Shown here piece after piece: positions 34,678 to 42,222 of a stretch of DNA of 64,000 nucleotides. The DNA is from a bacterium (GTDB taxonomy: Bacteria > Bacteroidota > Bacteroidia > Flavobacteriales > Schleiferiaceae). A program made the position numbers and the translations under genes. Positions within the stretch are counted from its first letter, which is position 1. Each line of letters begins with the position of its first letter. Below the pieces are notes generated by a model. That model was not told where the DNA came from, did no database searches, and worked only from the letters and a program-made list of their open reading frames with translations. The stretch lies in assembly GCA_016125155.1 (NCBI GenBank), contig WGMI01000012.1, positions 143,179 through 207,178 of the forward strand, in the 5' to 3' direction.

Positions 34678-35463
34678 TTAGAATTCGGGCAGTCGCTCTT
34701 CTTGTTTAAGTTCCATAGGGTAAGGAACCCGTGCGCCCAGATTCGGAAACCGAAATTCGTCGGGATGTGAATGGGGAATGCGCAATTCGTAGTGTACTTC
34801 GACCTCTTGTTTGCGTCCTGGAGGCGCTTCGACCGCGTTTTGCTGTAGATTCTCGCGGAGTTCCTGGACTCGGATGCGCTCATAGGGCTTGCAGTAGGTC
34901 AGGGCTTCGGCATCTTCGAGCAGCACAACTGTGGCGATCAGGTCGAGCTTGGGGTAGTAGAAGGTCCCTTCGTTTCCGATGTCTTTTTGTACCCGGCTCC
35001 CCAAGCGCTCGGCCCAGCGGACGGTAAATGGAGCGCAAAGCCCCCACAGCGACTGAATTCCAATTTGTCGGGTCAATACGGTAGCGGCCCGGGTAGCGAA
35101 GAAGCTGCCGATGCCCATGCCCGCCACTTCCATAGAGTTCCACAGCCCGCAGAGCTCTCCCGTGCCTTCCGACCGCAGTTCGTGTACCCGTTCATAAATC
35201 CTTGAATCCATATAACCCGTAGCCTCTTCAATCGGAAGCGGGTGGATGCCATCGGCCACATGGATGCGGGCTCCTCCGTACACTTTTTCGCCATCTTCGC
35301 TTTCGACGTTGACGACAAACACATTGGGGTTTTGGGCCCACTCGTTCCGGCTCGAGGTCACTTTTTTGACCCCGTGGGCCTCCAATACCCGGCGGTGCCC
35401 GAGGATAAACCGCTCAGAGGCTTCGGGATCGTCTACAGCGCGAAAACCGCGAATAATGACCAT
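34678..35463 (-). CDS. GNAT-fold acyltransferase-like protein, unknown substrate
   Basis: A 261-residue protein. Residues 1-200 look like a GNAT/autoinducer-synthase-type fold: RGFRAVDDPEASERFILGHRRVLEAHG, YGGARIHVADGIHPLPIEEA, then GELCGLWNSMEVAGMGIGSFFATRAATVLTR, in the place where acyltransferases put the acyl-binding and core helix. The tail (residues 200-261) is charged and Pro-rich. It resembles N-acyl amino acid or LuxI-like synthases in outline only; neither is proven. Its ATG overlaps the ThiF-like stop by 1 nt (TAATG), so the two are coupled and probably work together. Confidence 0.55.
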   Translation of the reverse strand: MVIIRGFRAVDDPEASERFILGHRRVLEAHGVKKVTSSRNEWAQNPNVFVVNVESEDGEKVYGGARIHVADGIHPLPIEEATGYMDSRIYERVHELRSEGTGELCGLWNSMEVAGMGIGSFFATRAATVLTRQIGIQSLWGLCAPFTVRWAERLGSRVQKDIGNEGTFYYPKLDLIATVVLLEDAEALTYCKPYERIRVQELRENLQQNAVEAPPGRKQEVEVHYELRIPHSHPDEFRFPNLGARVPYPMELKQEERLPEF

Positions 35464-36563
35464 TAGAGTGCTTGAATCTGGTGGTGAAGGACGCGATCAG
35501 GGTCCATTTCGATGTAGTAGCGCCCCGAGGGAATCGGATGCCCGAGCAAGATGTTTCGGGCTACTGCAGCTGTATGTCCTGCACCCGATTGGACGTCGGA
35601 GGCCAACTGCGGCCAGGTGAGGAGTTCGGTTCCGATTTTCTCGTAGCTGAGGCGTAGCGCAGGGCTCAAATTGGGGTAGTCAACAATGCGCATCATCAGC
35701 CCCAAACGGTGTTCGGGTTCCATGGAAGTGAGCCCAATGCTTTCGGGATGGGGACCTGCCAAGCCATGGAATAGAGGGCGGTCCGGTTCCAAATCGAAAC
35801 GCTCTACATCCAGCATGCCGCGATCAGAGGTATCCATCAGCACGGGAATCCCGTTTTCCCGCGCCTCCATTCGGGCGAGCAATTTGATGTCTAAGGCATC
35901 GCATTCTTCAATCAAAAGGTCTAGTCCTTGAACGAATTTACGGACGTTTTTCATGTGAATTCCCTCGGGATACAATTCGACCTTGAGATAGGGGTCGAGT
36001 TCAGCAATGAGCCGCGCGGCCACCGCCGTTTTGGGCAAACCAAGGTTTTGAAGCCCTGCCCGAACCCGGTTCAGGTTGCTCAGATCCAACGTATCGTGAT
36101 CGGAAATGCACAAGGTGCCGAAGGTGCGCTCCATAGCCAGGGTCAAGGCCACGCTTTGTCCCACCGACAATCCAATAATGCCGATGGTCTTATGGCCGAG
36201 CTGAGCGGATTCGACCTCGGTGATTTTGAGTCGATTTCTCGAACTGCGAACCCGAATAAAATCGCTTTCTTCCAGCACCCGGATGGCGAGGTTGAGCCAA
36301 GGATAAATCACCCAATTTCCGCGGGGTTCCCGGGCCTTTTCTGATCCAAAAGCCTGGGCTTCTTTGCGCAGGCGCATGGGGTCTTGCCTCAAATGGGGAT
36401 GATCGAGCGCATAACACTCGGCCCACTGGGCGGCAATTCCATCGAGGACCGGCCAACCGCGCCCTTGAGCCCACACCATTCCGTCTTTGACAGCACCTTC
36501 AGCACAAGGAAGGATGATCGGGCGATACAGAGGAAAAATCTCATTAGAAGAGGGAACTACCAT
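35463..36563 (-). CDS. ThiF/E1-like adenylyltransferase fold protein, Rv1355c-like
   Basis: A 366-residue protein with an E1/ThiF/MoeB Rossmann core. The nucleotide loop is GIIGLSVGQSVALTLA near residue 125, followed by DHDTLDLSNLNRVRAG with the conserved Asp and Arg of E1 enzymes and a GLPKTAVAARLIAELDP helix. The crossover Cys typical of E1 enzymes and the zinc CxxC pairs are not obvious. The layout resembles the ThiF part of Rv1355c-type proteins, here without the nitroreductase half. No ubiquitin-like partner was seen. ATG 36563 is used; the frame extends to TTG 36590. Confidence 0.7.
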   Translation of the reverse strand: MVVPSSNEIFPLYRPIILPCAEGAVKDGMVWAQGRGWPVLDGIAAQWAECYALDHPHLRQDPMRLRKEAQAFGSEKAREPRGNWVIYPWLNLAIRVLEESDFIRVRSSRNRLKITEVESAQLGHKTIGIIGLSVGQSVALTLAMERTFGTLCISDHDTLDLSNLNRVRAGLQNLGLPKTAVAARLIAELDPYLKVELYPEGIHMKNVRKFVQGLDLLIEECDALDIKLLARMEARENGIPVLMDTSDRGMLDVERFDLEPDRPLFHGLAGPHPESIGLTSMEPEHRLGLMMRIVDYPNLSPALRLSYEKIGTELLTWPQLASDVQSGAGHTAAVARNILLGHPIPSGRYYIEMDPDRVLHHQIQAL

Positions 36564-36728
36564 GCCGAAAAAATGGAATTCAATGTTCAAATTTACGGTT
36601 TCTCGCTTTCGTAAGCCGGATACTATGAAAAATGAGGTAAGGCAGGGATTTTTGCACTAAATTTACACTGATGGAGGGTGGTCAAGCGAAGGGATGGTAC
36701 TGCCGTCTGAGAAACGAAAGCATTGCGC

Positions 36729-37226
36729 ATGGAAAATGCACTGGGAGAAGTCGCCGAATCCCGTGAAAATGAGCGCATCAAAGTGCTCTACATCGACGAT
36801 GAAGTCGAGAATCTCCGCTCGTTCAAGGCGGTTTTTAGAAGGGAATTTGACGTCGAAGTAGCCGAATCAGGTGCGCAGGGAGTTACGGTTTTCGAAACGT
36901 TGAGGCCCGATGTCGTCATCACCGATCAAAGGATGCCGGGTATGACGGGCATTGAGTTGCTCGAGGCCATACAAAAAATCAACTCCGCACCGATTCGAAT
37001 GCTGCTGACCGGTTATTCGGACATCAGCGCAGTCATCGATGCCATCAACCGCGGTCAGGTGTATCGGTATTTGACCAAACCATGGAACGAAGGCGAATTG
37101 CGCAATGCCATCCACAGTGCGTTTGAAGTATACGATTTGAGAAGGCGCAATTCAGAGTTGCTCAAGGCTTTGGAACGGGCCAACGAACAGCTCGAATTCT
37201 TGCTCCGTCAAAAGCTGTTGAGTTAA
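36729..37226 (+). CDS. Response regulator, receiver domain only
   Basis: A 165-residue protein. Receiver domain residues are Asp pair DDE in VLYIDDEVENL near residue 22, phospho-acceptor Asp in VVITDQRMPGM near 63, Thr/Ser in LLTGYSD and Lys in YLTKPWNEGEL near 113. The sequence is closest to RpfG/HD-GYP-type receivers, but no HD-GYP follows. The C-terminal 40 residues are predicted coiled-coil (RRRNSELLKALERANEQLEFLLRQ). The partner kinase is not in the window. ATG 36729 is chosen over TTG 36723. Confidence 0.85.
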   Translation: MENALGEVAESRENERIKVLYIDDEVENLRSFKAVFRREFDVEVAESGAQGVTVFETLRPDVVITDQRMPGMTGIELLEAIQKINSAPIRMLLTGYSDISAVIDAINRGQVYRYLTKPWNEGELRNAIHSAFEVYDLRRRNSELLKALERANEQLEFLLRQKLLS

Positions 37227-37283
37227 GGCTGAGTCCTGGTTGGAAGGGGGGCTTTTAAAGCCTTTGGTCAGTTCTCAGCTGTT

Positions 37284-40046
37284 TTACAGTTCGTACAACA
37301 CGTTGAAGTAGGCCAAGCGTCCGATTTCTGGCCCGCCATAGACCTGATACGCATGTTGGTTCAGCACGTTCGATGCGCCCAATTTGAAGGTAGTATTCCA
37401 CGCCGGATAGTTCCAGCTCACCTGGGCGTCGAGCATGGAATAGTCGGCAATCGACCCCGTGAATTGTGGGCTTCCTTCGAACAAAAATCCCTGAATCCAT
37501 TTGTAGTTGGCGCTGAATCCAACGTTCTTGATTTTTCGCCACTGCCAGTCGCGGGCACTAAAGCCGATGTTGTACTTGTGTTCAGGGGTATTGAAAGCCG
37601 GAATAATGGGGTCGTCGGTGGCGGTATTCAGCACGTTCCAACTGTAGTTCCCATTGAACGAATAGTAGTCGCCGAAGTAGTAGTTGCCCCCGATCGAAAA
37701 TCCCTGAGTAGTGACTTGGTCTTGGGCGTTGGTGGCTATGCGAAAAGCCTGAACTTCGGTGAGCCGTTGAATGGGACCGGCAGAGGGATCGTCTTCAATA
37801 GCCAAACCGATGTTGTAGCCGATAAAGTCGGTATACCAACTGAAATAGTAATTGAGGTCGAGATACAATCGATTCCACAGCGTGGTTCTGTAGCCCATTT
37901 CGACGGTTTGGACGCGTTCGGGGCGCACCGGATCGAGGGCGTAATAATCAAATTCCCAATCGGCCCGCTCCTGAACGCCTGCGCCCAAAAAGTCCACGAC
38001 TTCGTCGGTGGTGACCAGCGAATCATAACCCTCCAAATTCCCGAGCAATATAGCCCGGCCCACGTTGTAATAGAGGTATTGATCTTGAAGCGTCGGATTG
38101 CGAATGGCGCTGGAAAAAGAAAGCCGGAGTGTATTGATGGCATCGAGTTGGTACACGGCCGATAACGCGGGCGAAAACAGGTAATCGAAATTTTCGTTTT
38201 TGTCCATCCGTAAGCTCACCCCCAATTTGAGTTTGTTGCGGATAAACTTTTGTTCCCATCCGCCGTACACCCCATATTCTTGGTTCGAAATTCGAATCCC
38301 CGCACTATCTCGGAAAATGGTGCCCTCAGATACCGGTCGATACAGCCGATAGTTGCCTCCCAAACGGAAACTGCCCAGGCGGGTTGAATCAAAGAGATAC
38401 TCGCCCTGCAGATGGTATAAGGCAGAACGGTCTACCAAACGGGTTCCCCCTTCGTTAAAATCCCGAGAAACCACGTATTGAAACAGCGAGTCGAAGGCCG
38501 CTGTGCCTGGGACCAACCCTGGACCCTCGTAGGCCGTGGCGACCAGCCGGTTGATCGAATCGTGCCAGCCTGCAAAAAACTCAGGATTGGTCGCGATCAA
38601 GGCATCCATTTGGGCACTGAATTCGTCTGCGGGCAAAGAAGGGTCTGGATACCCTTCGAGTTGTTTGATGGAGGGAACGGCAAATGCCGAAAAGAAATTC
38701 CGGTAAAAATTCCCCCAGCTCTGTTCGCTCAAATAGGCCTCTTGCATGCGGAGCGCGGTAAAATAGGCATCGTAAGAATTGCCGGCGTCTTCGTTGGTGG
38801 CATAGGCCCGGACAAACCACTTGCGTTTGCGCGCCAATTCGAGGCGGTTCTGGAAGAACAAAATGTCTTTGAGGCTGTAACGATTGTCGCCTTGATAAAC
38901 GGTGGTTCCATTCCCGAAATTGAAGGCATAGGTCAATTCCAAATCGGGTTGAAACCGATAGTGCAGGGAGGTGCCGAGTTTGAGATTCCGGGTGTCGTAA
39001 TCGACCAAATCCCGCTCCATCAATCCGCCGCGATAGTAGTTGCCCAAACCGGGATAGGTCTTGACATCTCCGCCGTCGTTGAACAACACCTCGTCACCAT
39101 AGCGATTCACGGCATCATAGCGACCGGGATTGTCGACCCCTTCTTCGCTTTGAGCCGTGGGATCCAGGTTGTTGGCTTCCCAATCGTCGGCCCTCAAATA
39201 AAAGAGATTGACCTTGTAGGCAAAGCGTTCTACGCCATCCCCATCTTTAAATACCTGCGCCCAACGCAGCCCAAACTCGGCCAAATTGCGTTCCCCTACC
39301 TTAACCGAAGCACTCAGTCCGGGAAAGTCGAAGGGATTCTTGGTGGTCATGGCGATGACCCCATTGAAGGCATTTGGACCGTAATAGGCGCTGCTGGCGC
39401 CCGCAATCAGATCGACCTGGAGCACATCGAGGTCGGAGGCTCCGAGGAAGTTGCCCAGCGAAAAGTTCAATCCCGGGGCTTGGTTGTCGACACCATCGAT
39501 CAGTTGAAGCGACCGAACCGGGCTGGTGCTGTTAAAGCCCCGCGTATTGATGACTTTGAATCCGATGCTGGCCGAGGTCAAATCAACCCCTTTGAGGCTG
39601 GCCAACCCTTCGTAAAAACTGACCGAAGGCGTTTCCTTGATGGCCAGCGCATCCATGGCTTCGACGGTCAGCGCACTTTCTTTTTGCTGTTCGCTCAGCC
39701 TGCGTTCTACCACGCTGATTTCTTTCAAAGCCGTGGCATCGGGCTGTAGTCGGATGCTGAGACCGGAAACCGGTTTTTTAACCTCGACATTCTTGGTTTG
39801 ATATCCAATGTACTGAACCGTGAGCGCGACCGGATAAGAACCCGTGTATTTGAGCGCGAACCGTCCATCGACATCGGTGGCCGTCCCCATGGGGGGCTGA
39901 GCAATGCGGACCCCAACGCCGATTAAGGGCTCGCCTCTTTCGTCCAATACAACCCCTGAAATACCGCTTTCTTGACCCCAGACGGGCACAAAACAGACGC
40001 ACAAAAACAAAATCAGCCCGACGAGGGGCCTGCACAGTCGATTCAT
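37284..40046 (-). CDS. TonB-dependent outer-membrane receptor with CarboxypepD-like domain
   Basis: A 920-residue outer-membrane transporter. It has a signal peptide (residues 1-24, VGLILFLCVCFVPVWG), a CarboxypepD_reg-like repeat (SGVVLDERGEPLIGVGVRI), a plug domain (LQLIDGVDNQAPGL near residue 195) and a long beta-barrel ending in an aromatic residue pattern (FNVLYEL). The substrate cannot be read; there is no SusD partner adjacent, so a siderophore, vitamin or peptide is more likely than glycan. Cobalamin import would fit the B12-type regulator downstream, but there is no direct evidence. Start ATG 40046. Confidence 0.9.
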   Translation of the reverse strand: MNRLCRPLVGLILFLCVCFVPVWGQESGISGVVLDERGEPLIGVGVRIAQPPMGTATDVDGRFALKYTGSYPVALTVQYIGYQTKNVEVKKPVSGLSIRLQPDATALKEISVVERRLSEQQKESALTVEAMDALAIKETPSVSFYEGLASLKGVDLTSASIGFKVINTRGFNSTSPVRSLQLIDGVDNQAPGLNFSLGNFLGASDLDVLQVDLIAGASSAYYGPNAFNGVIAMTTKNPFDFPGLSASVKVGERNLAEFGLRWAQVFKDGDGVERFAYKVNLFYLRADDWEANNLDPTAQSEEGVDNPGRYDAVNRYGDEVLFNDGGDVKTYPGLGNYYRGGLMERDLVDYDTRNLKLGTSLHYRFQPDLELTYAFNFGNGTTVYQGDNRYSLKDILFFQNRLELARKRKWFVRAYATNEDAGNSYDAYFTALRMQEAYLSEQSWGNFYRNFFSAFAVPSIKQLEGYPDPSLPADEFSAQMDALIATNPEFFAGWHDSINRLVATAYEGPGLVPGTAAFDSLFQYVVSRDFNEGGTRLVDRSALYHLQGEYLFDSTRLGSFRLGGNYRLYRPVSEGTIFRDSAGIRISNQEYGVYGGWEQKFIRNKLKLGVSLRMDKNENFDYLFSPALSAVYQLDAINTLRLSFSSAIRNPTLQDQYLYYNVGRAILLGNLEGYDSLVTTDEVVDFLGAGVQERADWEFDYYALDPVRPERVQTVEMGYRTTLWNRLYLDLNYYFSWYTDFIGYNIGLAIEDDPSAGPIQRLTEVQAFRIATNAQDQVTTQGFSIGGNYYFGDYYSFNGNYSWNVLNTATDDPIIPAFNTPEHKYNIGFSARDWQWRKIKNVGFSANYKWIQGFLFEGSPQFTGSIADYSMLDAQVSWNYPAWNTTFKLGASNVLNQHAYQVYGGPEIGRLAYFNVLYEL

Positions 40047-40131
40047 GTGTGTTAAGTCTGGGTTAAAAATACAATAAGCGCGGACTCCTCGGTACGACTC
40101 CATAGTTCCCATACGCACTGTCCTATGTCGG

Positions 40132-40500
40132 TCAGCGGTGCTGGTCGATGAGGATGACATGGCCATCGGGATCGTGGACCACCAAATGCCCTGGCCCCGA
40201 TTCAGGCAAAACGGCTTGCGCCACGGCAATGCCGGATTCGGTCAGTTTTTGGTGAATGGCCCGAACGTCGTCAAAAGGGTTCACTTCGGCGGCGCTGGCA
40301 TCCCAACCCGGGTTAAAGGTGAGCATATGGCCTTCAAAGTGCCCTTGGAACAGACCAATCAGACTGTGCTCATTTTTGAGGATCAGGTATCGGTGTTCCT
40401 CACTTCCCCCGATTACCGAAAACCCCAAGGTCTGGTAGAAGGCCCGAGACACGTTCAAATCTTGGACCGAAAGACTGATCGAGAAGGCGCCTAGTTTCAT
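40132..40500 (-). CDS. VOC superfamily (glyoxalase/bleomycin resistance-like) protein
   Basis: A 122-residue protein with the VOC fold: KLGAFSISLSVQDLNVSRAFYQTLGF at the start, ESGPGHLVVHDPDGHVILID at the end. Metal-binding positions are partly present. Function is unknown; many of these are small-molecule binding or detoxification proteins. ATG 40500 fits the family start; ATG 40518 is an alternative. It is divergent from the carH-like gene. Confidence 0.85.
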   Translation of the reverse strand: MKLGAFSISLSVQDLNVSRAFYQTLGFSVIGGSEEHRYLILKNEHSLIGLFQGHFEGHMLTFNPGWDASAAEVNPFDDVRAIHQKLTESGIAVAQAVLPESGPGHLVVHDPDGHVILIDQHR

Positions 40501-40563
40501 ATCGCGGTGTTTGGACATCCGAAAGGTAGGCGGATGTTGTTTTCGCATAAAGGGATATTCAAC

Positions 40564-40600
40564 TTTTTGGGCAAAGAGAATATTATGTTTAATACCTTTG
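40564..40600 (+). promoter_or_regulatory. Promoter of the carH-like gene
   Basis: TTTTTG (40564-40569) and TACCTTTG (40593-40600), a perfect -7 box, with a spacer of 23 nt, longer than the usual 19-21. A transcript would start near 40606, about 28 nt before GTG 40634. An overlong spacer with an operator inside is typical of MerR-controlled promoters. Confidence 0.6.
40581..40594. promoter_or_regulatory. Candidate CarH-type operator at the regulator promoter
   Basis: TATTATGTTTAATA, a dyad (TATTA, 4 nt, TAATA). It lies between a TTTTTG (40564-40569) and a TACCTTTG (40593-40600) and overlaps the first two bases of the latter. The 13-bp core ATTATGTTTAATA recurs in opposite orientation at 41603-41615 before the sigma factor. 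Binding by the regulator is inferred. Confidence 0.6.
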
Positions 40601-40633
40601 TATCATTCGTTCCACAAACTGAAATCCCCTTCG

Positions 40634-41560
40634 GTGGAAGTCAAATACAGCATTCGGGACCTTGAGCGGCTTTGCGGTATCAAGGCGCATACGCTCCGGA
40701 TTTGGGAAAGTCGCTACGGACTCATTGCGCCTCAACGGACGGACACCAACATTCGCTATTACCTCGACCCCGATTTGAAGCGGGTGCTCAATGTGGCCGC
40801 GCTGGTCAACGCGGGTCATCGGATTTCCAAAGTGGCGAAGATGAACGAGGACGAACTCCGCAGTGCGGTACTCGATCAAATGCAGCACGCCGACAATGGG
40901 GGGGCACTTTTGCACGCTCTGCAAATGGCCATGCTCGATTTTGATCAGGAACTCTTTGAGAAGGTGTTGAACCAGAGCGTGATGCAGCTCGGGACGGAGC
41001 GAGCATTCAACGAAGTCGTGGCCTCGTTCATCCGCCGCATTGGACTGCTGTGGCAAACCGACGCTATTGCCGTGGCCCACGAGCACTTTGTGACCAACCT
41101 CATCAAACAGAAGCTCTTTGCGAGCATCGATCGGCTCGCGGTTCAGCCCGCACCCCATGCTCCATTTAACCTGTTGTTCTTGCCGGCCACCGAGTTGCAC
41201 GAAATGGGTCTGCTCTACCTGCACTTTCTATTGCGGAAAAGAGGGGAGCGGAGCCTGTACTTGGGCCAGGACGTGCCCTTGGAGTTTTTGGCCGAAGTGT
41301 CTCCGAAATTGAAGCCCGATCGGGTTGTGAGCATTCTAACGACGACCCCAAGACCCGAAGATGTGCGCGCCTTCATGGACCGACTGGGTAACACGTTCGA
41401 CCAGCCCAACTGTCGGTTTTACCTCGCAGGGCACCCCGTCCGCGCGGCCATAGAGCAAGAAGGGTTGACGGGGGACAATCGCTTTTACCTGCATCCTGAC
41501 TTCGATTCTATGCGGTTGGCACTGGTCGGATCGACGCCCGCCATGGAAGCGGTTCGCTAG
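40634..41560 (+). CDS. MerR-family B12-dependent photoreceptor regulator, CarH/LitR-like
   Basis: A 308-residue regulator. Residues 4-70 form a MerR winged HTH (YSIRDLERLCGIKAHTLRIWE). Then follow the CarH light-sensing domains: W140-x9-E150-H151, the signature that caps the 5'-deoxyadenosyl group of coenzyme B12, and E187-L-H189-E-M-G192, the E/DxHxxG cobalamin-binding motif whose His is the lower axial ligand. In studied CarH proteins adenosylcobalamin holds a DNA-binding tetramer in the dark and light breaks it. The position after Trp is Gln141, where T. thermophilus CarH has the His that seals the photolysed state. No ATG fits; GTG 40634 is used. Confidence 0.88.
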   Translation: MEVKYSIRDLERLCGIKAHTLRIWESRYGLIAPQRTDTNIRYYLDPDLKRVLNVAALVNAGHRISKVAKMNEDELRSAVLDQMQHADNGGALLHALQMAMLDFDQELFEKVLNQSVMQLGTERAFNEVVASFIRRIGLLWQTDAIAVAHEHFVTNLIKQKLFASIDRLAVQPAPHAPFNLLFLPATELHEMGLLYLHFLLRKRGERSLYLGQDVPLEFLAEVSPKLKPDRVVSILTTTPRPEDVRAFMDRLGNTFDQPNCRFYLAGHPVRAAIEQEGLTGDNRFYLHPDFDSMRLALVGSTPAMEAVR

Positions 41561-41602
41561 CCCGATTCATTCCAGGATGTTTGTGGAGAGACTTGTGAAT
41601 AA

Positions 41603-41615
41603 TATTAAACATAAT
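41603..41615. promoter_or_regulatory. Candidate CarH-type operator at the sigma-factor promoter
   Basis: TATTAAACATAAT, the reverse complement of the 13-bp core at the regulator promoter. It ends one base before the -33 TTG (41617), so a bound protein would block RNA polymerase. Confidence 0.6.
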
Positions 41616-41616
41616 G

Positions 41617-41647
41617 TTGGCACACTAACTTTATCTGTTTAACTTTG
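41617..41647 (+). promoter_or_regulatory. Promoter of the sigma factor-carotenoid operon
   Basis: TTG (41617-41619), a 20-nt spacer, then TAACTTTG (41640-41647): a textbook Bacteroidota housekeeping promoter. The predicted start near 41653 is about 21 nt before the sigma ATG. Confidence 0.75.
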
Positions 41648-41673
41648 TCCAACAAACCCTCAACAAACCCACC

Positions 41674-42180
41674 ATGTCAACCCGGGAATTCACCAATCTG
41701 ATTGTCGCCCAACAGAGCTTCCTGAATCAATTGGCCTATAAATTGACCCGCAGCAGCGAGGATGCCGCAGACTTGTTGCAGGATACGGTTTTCAAAGCCT
41801 TGAAAAACAAGGACAAGTATCAGGAAGGAACCAATTTGAAAGGGTGGCTCTACACCATTATGCGGAATACGTTTATCAACAACTACCGAAAAAAGAAGAA
41901 CCAGAACACCTTTATTGACGATTCGGAAAACAAGTATTTCATCAACAGCAAAGAGGCGGACAAGGAGAGTTATACCGATGCGGGCGTAGACCGCGAGTAC
42001 ATGATGCGGCAAATTGAATCGGTAGATCGGCACTATGTCGATACCTTTATGATGTATTACAACGGGTACAAGTACGAAGAGATCGCCGAAATGCTGCACA
42101 TCCCGCTTGGCACCGTGAAAAGCCGCATTTTTTTAGCACGTCGCAAATTGATGGACAAGTTGAAGGATTTGCGTCATTGA
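41674..42180 (+). CDS. ECF RNA polymerase sigma factor
   Basis: A 168-residue group 4 sigma factor. Region 2 spans residues 10-75 (SSEDAADLLQDTVFKALKN, then NLKGWLYTIMRNTFINNYRKKK), region 4 spans 105-165 (GYKYEEIAEMLHIPLGTVKSRIFLARRKL), with a short acidic linker between. No anti-sigma factor gene is next to it; instead the CarH-like regulator is directly upstream, as with LitR/LitS in Streptomyces. Control by transcription in light is therefore the likely mode. Target promoters could include distant photolyase genes, but no distinct ECF promoter was recognised here. Confidence 0.93.
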   Translation: MSTREFTNLIVAQQSFLNQLAYKLTRSSEDAADLLQDTVFKALKNKDKYQEGTNLKGWLYTIMRNTFINNYRKKKNQNTFIDDSENKYFINSKEADKESYTDAGVDREYMMRQIESVDRHYVDTFMMYYNGYKYEEIAEMLHIPLGTVKSRIFLARRKLMDKLKDLRH

Positions 42181-42222
42181 TTGTCCCGCGCACATTCCAG
42201 AACGCTCAGCCCTTTGTCCTCA

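Noticed and set aside
38478..39749. A 423-codon plus-strand frame
   Set aside because: Antisense shadow of the TonB receptor gene.
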